From: Clusia tigrina
Taxonomy: Eukaryota > Arthropoda > Insecta > Diptera > Clusiidae
Length of the DNA: 64,000 bases
Direction of reading: 5' to 3'
Assembly: GCA_920105625.2 (NCBI GenBank)
Contig: OV050032.1
Location: forward strand, 99,804,542 to 99,868,541
The position numbers and the translations under genes were made by a program. The notes beneath the pieces are model-generated. The model did not search any database. It saw nothing but the letters and a program-made list of their open reading frames with translations, and was not told the DNA's origin. Shown piece after piece: positions 1 to 10,967 of this stretch. Numbering within the stretch: the stretch's first letter is position 1; each line of letters begins with the position of its first letter.

Positions 1-196
1 TACCGTAAAGAAGTTAGGGGCGTTTGAAGATTTATCAGTGTTTGATTTGGGACTCAAGGGTAGCATAGATTTGAGTGATGGCTTAAATTGACAAGAGGCT
101 CGGGTACTTCATTGTTACAAAATTTCAAGGTTTTATGACGCTCCAGTAAAAAGTTACAAGCATTTGTATGTTGCCAACTTTGATAGGTGTAGGACG
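1..196 (+). repeat. Reference monomer (phase standard)
   Basis: This is the first complete unit and sets the phase used for all other entries. Landmarks in order are TACCGTA (1), the G-run TTAGGGGCG (14), TTTGATTTGGGACT (41), TAGCAT (61), GAGTGATGG (73), CAAGAGGCTCGG (92), TTGTTACAAAATTT (113), GACGCTCCAG (137), TACAAGCATTTGTA (155), TTGCCAACTTTGATAGG (171) and AGGACG (191). It belongs to the GTAAAG / CTCAAGGG / CTCGGGTACTTC subtype that is common up to about 10.9 kb. The start at base 1 is a convention, because the window begins inside the array and no natural monomer boundary is visible. Confidence 0.95.
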
Positions 197-1568
197 TACC
201 GTAAAGAAGTTAGGGGCGTTTGAAGTTTTATCAGTGTTTGATTTGGGACTCAAGGGTAGCATAGCTTTGAGCGATAGCTTAAATTGACAAGAGGCTCGGG
301 TACTTCATTGTTACAAAATTTCAAGGTTTTTTGACGCTCCAGTAAAAAGATTCAAGCATTTGAATGTTGCAAACTTTGATAGATGTAGGACGTACCGTAT
401 AGAATTTAGGGCCATTTGAAGTTTTATCAGTGTTTGATTTGGGACTCTAGGGTAGCATAGCTTTGAGCGATAGCTTAAATTGACAAGAGGCTCGAGTACT
501 TTATTGTTACAAAATTTCAAGGTTTTATGACGCTCCAGTAAAAAGTTACAAGCATTTGTATGTTGCAAACTTTGATATTTGTAGGACGTACGGTATAGAA
601 GTTAGAGCCATTTGAAGTTTTATCAGTGTTTGATTTGGGACTCTAGGGTAGCATAGCTTTGAGCGATAGCTTAAATTGACAAGAGGCTCGAGTACTTTAT
701 TGTTACAAAATTTCAAGGTTTTATGACGCTCCAGTAAAAAGTTACAAGCATTTGTATGTTGCCAACTTTGATAGGTGTAGGACGTACCGTATAGAATTTG
801 GGGCCATTTGAAGTTTTATCAGTGTTTGATTTGGGACTCTAGGGTAGCATAGCTTTGAGCGATAGCTTAAATTGACAAGAGGCTCGAGTACTTTATTGTT
901 ACAAAATTTCAAGTTTTTATGACGCTCCAGTAAAAAGTTACAAGCATTTGTATGTTGCAAACTTTGATAGGTGTAGGACGTACCGTATAGAAGTTAGGGG
1001 CGTTTGAAGTTTTATCAGTGTTTGATTTGGGACTCTAGGGTAGCATAGCTTTGAGCGATAGCTTAAATTGACAAGATTCTCGAGTACTTTATTGTTACAA
1101 AATTTAAAGGTTTTATGACGCTCCAGTAAAAAGTTACAAGCATTGGTATGTTGCCAACTTTGATAGGTGTAGGACGTACCGTATAGAATTTAGGGCCATT
1201 TGAAGTTTTATCAGTGTTTTATTTGGGACTCTAGGGTAGCATAGCTTTGAGCGATAACTTAAATTGACAAGAGGCTCGAGCACTTTATTGTTACAAAATT
1301 TCAAGGTTTTATGACGCTCCAGTAAAAAGTTACAAGCATTTTTATGTTGCAAACTTTGATAGGTGTAGGACGTACCGTATAGAAGTTAGGGGCGTTTGAA
1401 GTTTTATCAGCGTTTGCTTTGGGACTCTAGGGTAGCATAGCTTTGAGCGATAGCTTAAATTGACAAGAGGCTCGAGTACTTTATTGTTACAAAATTTCAA
1501 GGTTTTATGACGCTCCAGTAAAAAGTTACAAGCATTTGTATGTTGCAAACTTTGATAGGTGTAGAACG
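1..1568. repeat. Array segment of eight monomers with dimer-like alternation
   Basis: After the first two or three units, monomers tend to alternate between a type with GCCAACTTTG followed by GAATTTGGGGCC or GAATTTAGGGCC, and a type with GCAAACTTTG followed by GAAGTTAGGGGCG. This gives a 392-bp sub-period, for example between the units around 742 and 1134. The same alternation returns in strength between about 42.7 and 49 kb. CTCTAGGG and CTCGAGTACTTTATTG dominate here, unlike the next 9 kb. Unit 1177-1372 carries the rarer TTTTATTTGGG and GAGCACTTT variants. Confidence 0.8.
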
Positions 1569-3723
1569 TACCGTATAGAAGTTAGGGGCGCTTGAAGTTT
1601 TATCAGTGTTTGATTTGGGACTCTAGGGTAGCATAGCTTTGAGTGATGGCTTAAATTGACAAGAGGCTCGGGTACTTCATTGTTACAAAATTTCAAGGTT
1701 TTATGACGCTCCAGTAAAAAGTTACAAGCATTTGTATGTTGCCAACTTTGATAGGTGTAGGACGTACCGTAAAGAAGTTAGGGGCGTTTGAAGTTTTATC
1801 AGTGTTTGATTTGGGACTCAAGGGTAGCATAGCTTTGAGCGATAGCTTAAATTGACAAGAGGCTCGGTTACTTCATTGTTACAAAATTTCAAGGTTTTAT
1901 GACGCTCCAGTAAAAAGTTACAAGCATTTGTATGTTGCAAACTTTGATAGGTGTAGGACGTACCGTATAGAAGTTAGGGCCATTTGAAGTTTTATCAGTG
2001 TTTGATTTGGGACTCAAGGGTAGCATAGCTTTGAGCGATGGCTTAAATTGACAAGAGGCTCGAGTACTTTATTGTTACAAAATTTCAAGGTTTTATGACG
2101 CTCCAGTAAAAAGTTACAAGCATTTGCATGTTGCCAACTTTGATAGGTGTAGGACGTACCGTAAAGAAGTTAGGGGCGTTTGAAGTTTTATCAGTGTTTG
2201 ATTTGGGACTCTATGGTAGCATAGCTTTGAGCGATAGCTTAAATTGACAAGAGGCTCGGGTACTTCATTGTTACAAAATTTCAAGGTTCTATGACGCTCC
2301 AGTAAAAAGTTGCAAGCATTTGTATGTTGGCAACTTTGATAGGTGTAGAACGTACCGTAAAAAAGTTAGGGGCGTTTGAAGTTTTATCAGTGTTTGATTT
2401 GGGACTCAAGGGTAGCATAACTTTGAGCGTTAGCTTAAATTGACAAGATTCTCGAGTACTTTATTGTTACAAAATTTCAAGGTTTTATGACGCTCCAGTA
2501 AAAAGTTACAAGCATTGGTATGTTGCCAACTTTGATAGGTGTAGGACGTACCGTATAGAATTTAGGGCCATTTGAAGTTTTATCAGTGTTTGATTTGGGA
2601 CTCAAGGGTAGCATAGCTTTGAGCGATAGCTTAAATTGACAAGAGGCTCGGGTACTTCATTGTTAAAAATTTCAAGGTTTTATGACGCTCCAGTAAAAAG
2701 TTACAAGCATTTGTATGTTGCAAACTTTGATAGGTGTAGGACGTACCGTATAGAAGTTAGGGCCATTTGAAGTTTTATCAGTGTTTGATTTGGGACTCAA
2801 GGGTAGCATAGCTTTGAGCGATGGCTTAAATTGACAAGAGGCTCGAGTACTTTATTGTTACAAAATTTCAAGGTTTTATGACGCTCCAGTAAAAAGTTAC
2901 AAGCATTTGCATGTTGCCAACTTTGATAGGTGTAGGACGTACCGTAAAGAAGTTAGGGGCGTTTGAAGTTTTATCAGTGTTTGATTTGGGACTCTATGGT
3001 AGCATAGCTTTGAGCGATAGCTTAAATTGACAAGAGGCTCGGGTACTTCATTGTTACAAAATTTCAAGGTTTTATGACGCTCCAGTAAAAAGTTACAAGC
3101 ATTGGTATGTTGCCAACTTTGATAGGTGTAGGACGTACCGTATAGAATTTAGGGCCATTTGAAGTTTTATCAGTGTTTGATTTGGGACTCTAGGGTAGCA
3201 TAGCTTTGAGCGATAGCTTAAATTGACAAGAGGCTCGAGCACTTTATTGTTACAAAATTTCAAGGTTTTATGACGCTCCAGTAAAAAGTTACAAGCATTT
3301 TTATGTTACAAACTTTGATAGGTGTAGGACGTACCGTATAGAAGTTAGGGGCGTTTGAAGTTTTATCAGTGTTTGCTTTGGGACTCTAGGGTAGCATAGC
3401 TTTGAGCGATAGCTTAAATTGACAAGAGGCTCGAGCACTTTATTGTTACAAAATTTCAAGGTTTTATGACGCTCCAGTAAAAAGTTACAAGCATTTTTAT
3501 GTTGCAAACTTTGATAGGTGTAGGACGTACCGTATAGAAGTTAGGGGCGTTTGAAGTTTTATCAGTGTTTGCTTTGGGACTCTAGGGTAGCATAGCTTTG
3601 AGCGATAGCTTAAATTGACAAGAGGCTCGAGTACTTTATTGTTACAAAATTTCAAGGTTTTATGACGCTCCAGTAAAAAGTTACAAGCATTTGTATGTTG
3701 CAAACTTTGATAGGTGTAGAACG
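1569..3723. repeat. HOR block P1, 11 monomers
   Basis: The block starts with the monomer carrying GGGGCGCTTGAAG (C at 1591), a private variant that recurs at 3746, 5118 and 8054 and marks the heads of four successive blocks. The length is 2155 bp, which is 11 x 196 minus one base. The missing base is a C in the TGTTACAAAA tract at about 2665. Ordered markers inside are GCATTTGCATG (about 2119), CTCTATGG (about 2210), GAACGTACCGTAAAAAAG (about 2347), GAGCGTTAGC (about 2425), GATTCTCGAG (about 2446) and CATTGGTATG (about 2513). Part of the series is then repeated internally (GCATTTGCATG about 2904, CATTGGTATG about 3100). Confidence 0.8.
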
Positions 3724-5095
3724 TACCGTATAGAAGTTAGGGGCGCTTGAAGTTTTATCAGTGTTTGATTTGGGACTCTAGGGTAGCATAGCTTTGAGTG
3801 ATGGCTTAAATTGACAAGAGGCTCGGGTACTTCATTGTTACAAAATTTCAAGGTTTTATGACGCTCCAGTAAAAAGTTACAAGCATTTGTATGTTGCCAA
3901 CTTTGATAGGTGTAGGACGTACCGTAAAGAAGTTAGGGGCGTTTGAAGTTTTATCAGTGTTTGATTTGGGACTCAAGGGAAACATAGCTTTGAGCGATAG
4001 CTTAAATTGACAAGAGGCTCGGGTACTTCATTGTTACAAAATTTCAAGGTTTTATGACGCTCCAGTAAAAAGTTACAAGCATTTGTATGTTGCAAACTTT
4101 GATAGGTGTAGGACGTACCGTATAGAAGTTAGGGCCATTTGAAGTTTTATCAGTGTTTGATTTGGGACTCAAGGGTAGCATAGCTTTGAGCGATGGCTTA
4201 AATTGACAAGAAGCTCGAGTACTTTATTGTTACAAAATTTCAAGGTTTTATGACGCTCCAGTAAAAAGTTACAAGCATTTGCATGTTGCCAACTTTGATA
4301 GGTGTAGGACGTACCGTAAAGAAGTTAGGGGCGTTTGAAGTTTTATCTGTGTTTGATTTGGGACTCTATGGTAGCATAGCTTTGAGCGATAGCTTAAATT
4401 GACAAGAGGCTCGGGTACTTCATTGTTACAAAATTTCAAGGTTCTATGAAGCTCCAGTAAAAAGTTGCAAGCATTTGTATGTTGGCAACTTTGATAGGTG
4501 TAGAACGTACCGTAAAAAAGTTAGGGGCGTTTGAAGTTTTATCAGTGTTTGATTTGGGACTCAAGGGTAGCATAGCTTTGAGCGTTAGCTTAAATTGACA
4601 AGATTCTCGAGTACTTTATTGTTACAAAATTTCAAGGTTTTATGACGCTCCAGTAAAAAGTTACAAGCATTGGTATGTTGCCAACTTTGATAGGTGTAGG
4701 ACGTACCGTATAGAATTTAGGGCCATTTGAAGTTTTAGCAGTGTTTGATTTGGGACTCTAGGGTAGCATAGCTTTGAGCGATAGCTTAAATTGACAAGAG
4801 GCTCGAGCACTTTATTGTTACAAAATTTCAAGGTTTTATGACGCTCCAGTAAAAAGTTACAAGCATTTTTATGTTGCAAACTTTGATAGGTGTAGGACGT
4901 ACCGTATAGAAGTTAGGGGCGTTTGAAGTTTTATCAGTGTTTGCTTTGGGACTCTAGGGTAGCATAGCTTTGAGCGATAGCTTAAATTGACAAGAGGCTC
5001 GGGTACTTCATTCTTACAAAATTTCAAGGTTTTATGACGCTCCAGTAAAAAGTTACAAGCATTTGTATGTTGCAAACTTTGATAGGTGTAGAACG
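3724..5095. repeat. HOR block P2, 7 monomers
   Basis: This is a shorter version of the neighbouring block, exactly 1372 bp (7 x 196). It carries the same ordered markers: GGGGCGCTTGAAG (3746), GCATTTGCATG (about 4275), CTCTATGG (about 4363), GAACGTACCGTAAAAAAG (about 4502), GAGCGTTAGC (about 4579), GATTCTCGAG (about 4602) and CATTGGTATG (4668). The internal 4-monomer repeat of the previous block is absent, so the two differ by whole monomers, as expected from unequal exchange in register. Confidence 0.8.
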
Positions 5096-8031
5096 TACCG
5101 TATAGAAGTTAGGGGCGCTTGAAGTTTTATCAGTGTTTGATTTGGGACTCTAGGGTAGCATAGCTTTGAGTGATGGCTTAAATTGACAAGAGGCTCGGGT
5201 ACTTCATTGTTACAAAATTTCAAGGTTTTATGACGCTCCAGTAAAAAGTTACAAGCATTTGTATGTTGCCAACTTTGATAGGTGTAGGACGTACCGTAAA
5301 GAAGTTAGGGGCGTTTGAAGTTTTATCAGTGTTTGATTTGGGACTCAAGGGTAGCATAGCTTTGAGCGATAGCTTAAATTGACAAGAGGCTCGGGTACTT
5401 CATTGTTACAAAATTTCAAGGTTTTATGACGCTCCAGTAAAAAGTTACAAGCATTTGTATGTTGCAAACTTTGATAGGTGTAGGACGTACCGTATAGAAG
5501 TTAGGGCCATTTGAAGTTTTATTAGTGTTTGATTTGGGACTCAAGGGTAGCATAGCTTTGAGCGATGGCTTAAATTGACAAGAGGCTCGAGTACTTTATT
5601 GTTACAAAATTTCAAGGTTTTATGACGCTCCAGTAAAAAGTTACAAGCATTTGCATGTTGCCAACTTTGATAGGTGTAGGACGTACCGTAAAGAAGTTAG
5701 GGGCGTTTGAAGTTTTATCAGTGTTTGATTTGGGACTCTATGATAGCATAGCTTTGAGCGATAGCTTAAATTGACAAGAGGCTCGGGTACTTCATTGTTA
5801 CAAAATTTCAAGGTTTTATGACGCTCCAGTAAAAAGTTGCAAGCATTTGTATGTTGGCAACTTTGATAGGTGTAGAACGTACCGTAAAAAAGTTAGGGGC
5901 GTTTGAAGTTTTATCAGTGTTTGATTTGGGACTCAAGGGTAGCATAGCTTTGAGCGTTAGCTTAAATTGACAAGAGGCTCGGGTACTTCATTGTTACAAA
6001 ATTTCAAGGTTTTATGACGCTCCAGTAAAAAGTTACAAGCATTTGTATGTTGCCAACTTTGATAGGTGTAGGACGTACCGTAAAGAAGTTAGGGTCGTTT
6101 GAAGTTTTGTCAGTGTTTGATTTGGGACTCAAGGGTAGCATAGCTTTGAGCGATAGCTTAAATTGACAAGAGGCTCGGGTACTTCATTGTTACAAAGTTT
6201 CAAGGTTTTATGACGCTCCATTAAAAAGTTACAAGCATTTGTATGTTGGCAACTTTGATATGTGTTGGACGTACCGTAAAGAAGTTAGGGGCGTTTGAAG
6301 GTTTATCAGTGTTTGATTTGGGACTCAAGGGTAGCATAGCTTTGAGTGATGGCTTAAATTGACAAGAGGCTCGGGTACTTCATTGTTACAAAATTTCAAG
6401 GTTTTATGACGCTCCAGTAAAAAGTTACAAGCATTTGTATGTTGCCAACTTTGATAGATGTAGGACGTACCGTAAAGAAGTTAGGGGCGTTTGAAGTTTT
6501 ATCAGTGTTTGATTTGGGACTCAAGGGTAGAATAGCTTTGAGCGATAGCTTAAATTGACAAGAGGCTCGGGTACTTCATTGTTACAAAATTTCAAGGTTT
6601 TATGACGCTCCAGTAAAAAGTTACAAGCATTTGTATGTTGCAAACTTTGATAGGTGTAGGACGTACCGTATAGAAGTTAGGGCCATTTGAAGTTTTATCA
6701 GTGTTTGATTTGGGACTCAAGGGTAGCATAGCTTTGAGCGATGGCTTAAATTGACAAGAGGCTCGAGTACTTTATTGTTACAAAATTTCAAGGTTTTATG
6801 ACGCTCCAGTAAAAAGTTACAAGCATTTGCATGTTGCCAACTTTGATAGGTGTAGGACGTACCGTAAAGAAGTTAGGGGCGTTTGAAGTTTTATCAGTGT
6901 TTGATTTGGGACTCTATGGTAGCATAGCTTTGAGCGATAGCTTAAATTGACAAGAGGCTCGGGTACTTCATTGTTACAAAATTTCAAGGTTTTATGACGC
7001 TCCAGTAAAAAGTTACAAGCATTTGTATGTTGGCAACTTGGATAGGTGTAGAACCGTAAAAAAGTTAGGGGCGTTTGAAGTTTTATCAGTGTTTGATTTG
7101 GGACTCAAGGGTAGCATAGCTTTGAGCGTTAGCTTAAATTGACAAGAGGCTCGGGTACTTCATTGTTACAAAATTTCAAGGTTTTGTGACGCTCCAGTAA
7201 AAAGTTGCAAGCATTTGTATGTTGGCAACTTTGATAGGTGTAGAACGTACCGTAAAAAAGTTAGGGGCGTTTGAAGTTTTATCAGTGTTTGATTTGGGAC
7301 TCAAGGGTAGCATAGCTTTGAGCGTTAGCTTAAATAGACAAGAGGCTCGGGTACTTCTTTGTTACAAAATTTCAAGGTTTTATGACGCTCCAGTAAAAAG
7401 TTACAAGCATTTGTATGTTGGCAACTTTGATAGGTGTTGGACGTACCGTAAAGAAGTTAGGGGCGTTTGAAGATTTATCAGTGTTTGATTTGGGACTCAA
7501 GGGTAACATAGCTTTGAGCGATGGCTTAAATTGACAAGAGGCTCGAGTACTTTATTGTTACAAAATTTCAAGGTTTTATGACGCTCCAGTAAAAAGTTAT
7601 AAGCATTTGTATGTTGCAAGCTTTGATAGGTGTACGACGTACCGTAAAGAAGTTAGGGGCGTTTGAAGTTTAATCAGTGCTTGATTTGGGACTCTAGGGT
7701 AGCATAGCTTTGAGCGATAGCTTAAATTGACAAGAGGCTCGAGCACTTTATTGTTACAAAATTTCAAGGTTTTATGACGCTCCAGTAAAAAGTTACAAGC
7801 ATTTTTATGTTGCAAACTTTGATAGGTGTAGGACGTACCGTATAGAAGTTAGGGGCGTTTGAAGTTTTATCAGTGTTTGCTTTGGGACTCTAGGGTAGCA
7901 TAGCTTTGAGCGATAGCTTAAATTGGCAAGAGGCTCGAGTACTTTATTGTTACAAAATTTCAAGGTTTTATGACGCTCCAGTAAAAAGTTACAAGCATTT
8001 GTATGTTGCAAACTTTGATAGGTGTAGAACG
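5096..8031. repeat. HOR block P3, 15 monomers
   Basis: The length is 2936 bp, which is 15 x 196 minus 4. The 4-bp loss lies at about 7051 (GTAGAACCGTAAA instead of GTAGAACGTACCGTAAA). A nested 6-monomer repeat is visible because GCATTTGCATG occurs at about 5647 and about 6823. Other markers are TTTTGTCAG (about 6106), GTTGGACG (about 6264) and GGTAACATAGC (about 7502). Sequence is nearly identical to the following block from 5096 to about 7690. It then switches to a CTCTAGGG / GAGCACTTT unit, so a recombination junction is inferred near 7690. Confidence 0.8.
7017..7058. repeat. 4-bp deletion at a monomer junction
   Basis: The normal GTAGAACGTACCGTAAA reads GTAGAACCGTAAA at about 7048-7060. 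The lost bases (CGTA, or an equivalent register) lie between two CGTA-like words, so slippage is the simplest origin. The same lesion recurs at about 9987, one 15-monomer period downstream, which ties the two 15-mers together as descendants of one ancestor. Confidence 0.85.
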
Positions 8032-10967
8032 TACCGTATAGAAGTTAGGGGCGCTTGAAGTTTTATCAGTGTTTGATTTGGGACTCTAGGGTAGCATAGC
8101 TTTGAGTGATGGCTTAAATTGACAAGAGGCTCGGGTACTTCATTGTTACAAAATTTCAAGGTTTTATGACGCTCCAGTAAAAAGTTACAAGCATTTGTAT
8201 GTTGCCAACTTTGATAGGTGTAGGACGTACCGTAAAGAAGTTAGGGGCGTTTGAAGTTTTATCAGTGTTTGATTTGGGACTCAAGGGTAGCATAGCTTTG
8301 AGCGATAGCTTAAATTGACAAGAGGCTCGGGTACTTCATTGTTACAAATATTCAAGGTTTTATGACGCTCCAGTAAAAAGTTACAAGCATTTGTATGTTG
8401 CAAACTTTGATAGGTGTAGGACGTACCGTATAGAAGTTAGGGCCAATTGAAGTTTTATCAGTGTTTGATTTGGGACTCAAGGGTAGCATAGCTTTGAGCG
8501 ATGGCTTAAATTGACAAGAGGCTCGAGTACTTTATTGTTACAAAATTTCAAGGTTTTATGACGCTCCAGTAAAAAGTTACAAGCATTTGCATGTTGCCAA
8601 CTTTGATAGGTGTAGGACGTACCGTAAAGAAGTTAGGGGCGTTTGAAGTTTTATCAGTGTTTGATTTGGGACTCTATGGTAGCATAGCTTTGAGCGATAG
8701 CTTAAATTGACAAGAGGCTCGGGTACTTCATTGTTACAAAATTTCAAGGTTTTATGACGCTCCAGTAAAAAGTTACAAGCATTTGTATGTTGGCAACTTT
8801 GATAGGTGTAGAACGTACCGTAAAAAAGTTAGGGGCGTTTGAAGTTTTATCAGTGTTTGATTTGGGACTCAAGGGTAGCATAGCTTTGAGCGTTAGCTTA
8901 AATTGACAAGAGGCTCGGGTACTTCATTGTTACAAAATTTCAAGGTTTTATGACGCTCCAGTAAAAAGTTACAAGCATTTGTATGTTGCCAACTTTGATA
9001 GGTGTAGGACGTACCGTAAAGAAGTTAGGGGCGTTTGAAGTTTTGTCAGTGTTTGATTTGGGACTCAAGGGTAGCATAGCTTTGAGCGATAGCTTAAATT
9101 GACAAGAGGCTCGGGTACTTCATTGTTACAAAGTTTCAAGGTTTTATGACGCTCCAGTAAAAAGTTACAAGCATTTGTATGTTGGCAACTTTGATAGGTG
9201 TTGGACGTACCGTAAAGAAGTTAGGGGCGTTTGAAGATTTATCAGTGTTTGATTTGGGACTCAAGGGTAGCATAGCTTTGAGTGATGGCTTAAATTGACA
9301 AGAGGCTCGGGTACTTCATTGTTACAAAATTTCAAGGTTTTATGACGCTCCAGTAAAAAGTTACAAGCATTTGTATGTTGCCAACTTTGATAGGTGTAGG
9401 ACGTACCGTAAAGAAGTTAGGGGCGTTTGAAGTTTTATCAGTGTTTGATTTGGGACTCAAGGGTAGCATAGCTTTGAGCGATAGCTTAAATTGACAAGAG
9501 GCTCGGGTACTTCATTGTTACAAAATTTCAAGGTTTTACGACGCTCCAGTAAAAAGTTACAAGCATTTGTATGTTGCAAACTTTGATAGGTGTAGGACGT
9601 ACCGTATAGAAGTTAGGGCCATTTGAATTTTTATCAGTGTTTGATTTGGGACTCAAGGGTAGCATAGCTTTGAGCGATGGCTTAAATTGACAAGAGGCTC
9701 GAGTACTTTATTGTTACAAAATTTCAAGGTTTTATGACGCTCCAGTAAAAAGTTACAAGCATTTGCATGTTGCCAACTTTGATAGGTGTAGGACGTACCG
9801 TAAAGAAGTTAGGGGCGTTTGAAGTTTTATCAGTGTTTGATTTGGGACTCTATGGTAGCATAGCTTTGAGCGATAGCTTAAATTGACAAGAGGCTCGGGT
9901 ACTTCATTGTTACAAAATTTCAAGGTTTTATGACGCTCCAGTAAAAAGTTACAAGCATTTGTATGTTGGCAACTTTGATAGGTGTAGAACCGTAAAAAAG
10001 TTAGGGGCGTTTGAAGTTTTATCAGTGTTTGATTTGGGACTCAAGGGTAGCATAGCTTTGAGCGTTAGCTTAAATTGACAAGAGGCTCGGGTACTTCATT
10101 GTTACAAAATTTCAAGGTTTTGTGACGCTCCAGTAAAAAGTTGCAAGCATTTGTATGTTGGCAACTTTGATAGGTGTAGAACGTACCGTAAAAAAGTTAG
10201 GGGCGTTTGAAGTTTTATCAGTGTTTGATTTGGGACTCAAGGGTAGCATAGCTTTGAGCGTTAGCTTAAATTGACAAGAGGCTCGGGTACTTCTTTGTTA
10301 CAAAATTTCAAGGTTTTATGGCGCTCCAGTAAAAAGTTACAAGCATTTGTATGTTGGCAACTTTGATAGGTGTTGGACGTACCGTAAAGAAGTTAGGGGC
10401 GTTTGAAGATTTATCAGTGTTTGATTTGGGACTCAAGGGTAACATAGCTTTGAGCGATGGCTTAAATTGACAAGAGGCTCGAGTACTTTATTGTTACAAA
10501 ATTTCAAGGTTTTATGACGCTCCAGTAAAAAGTTATAAGCATTTGTATGTTGCAAACTTTGATAGGTGTACGACGTACCGTAAAGAAGTTAGGGGCGTTT
10601 GAAGTTTTATCAGTGCTTGATTTGGGACTCAAGGGTAACATAGCTTTGAGCGATAACTTAAATTGACAAGATGCTCGAGTACTTTATTGTTACAAAACTT
10701 CAAGGTTTTATGACGCTCCAGTAAAAAGTTACAAGCATTTGTATGTTGCAAACTTTGATACGTGTAGGACGTACCGTAAAGAAGTTAGGGGCGTTTGAAG
10801 TTTTATCAGTGTCTGATTTGGGACTCAAGGGAAGCATAGCTTTGAGCGATGGCTTAAATTGATAAGAGGCTCGAGTACTTTATTGCTACAAAATTTCAAG
10901 GTTTTATGACGCTCCAGTAAAAAGTTGCAAGCATTTGTATGTTGCAAACTTTGATAGGTGTAGGACG
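8032..10967. repeat. HOR block P4, 15 monomers, tandem copy of the preceding 15-mer
   Basis: This block is the same length (2936 bp), has the same order of markers, and has the same 4-bp deletion (at about 9987). GCATTTGCATG is at about 8583 and 9759, TTTTGTCAG at about 9043, GTTGGACG at about 9200, and GGTAACATAGC at about 10438. Differences from the previous copy are scattered single bases, for example GGCAACTTTG here against GGCAACTTGG there, and TTAAATTGAC here against TTAAATAGAC there. After about 10626 it continues with TGATACGTG and GTCTGATTTGG units and then merges into the Y/J region. This ends the CTCGGGTACTTCATTG-rich part of the array. Confidence 0.8.
9953..9995. repeat. 4-bp deletion at a monomer junction, second copy
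   Basis: GTAGAACCGTAAA at about 9984-9996 is identical in form to the lesion one 15-mer upstream. It is the second of only two 4-bp phase breaks in the window. Confidence 0.85.

Noticed and set aside
7219..7470. 83-codon plus-strand frame with an ATG start
   Set aside because: It arises because TTAAATTGACA is TTAAATAGACA in one unit, which removes the TGA in that frame. The near-identical unit one 15-mer downstream has the stop, and the translation is satellite sequence running over a unit junction.
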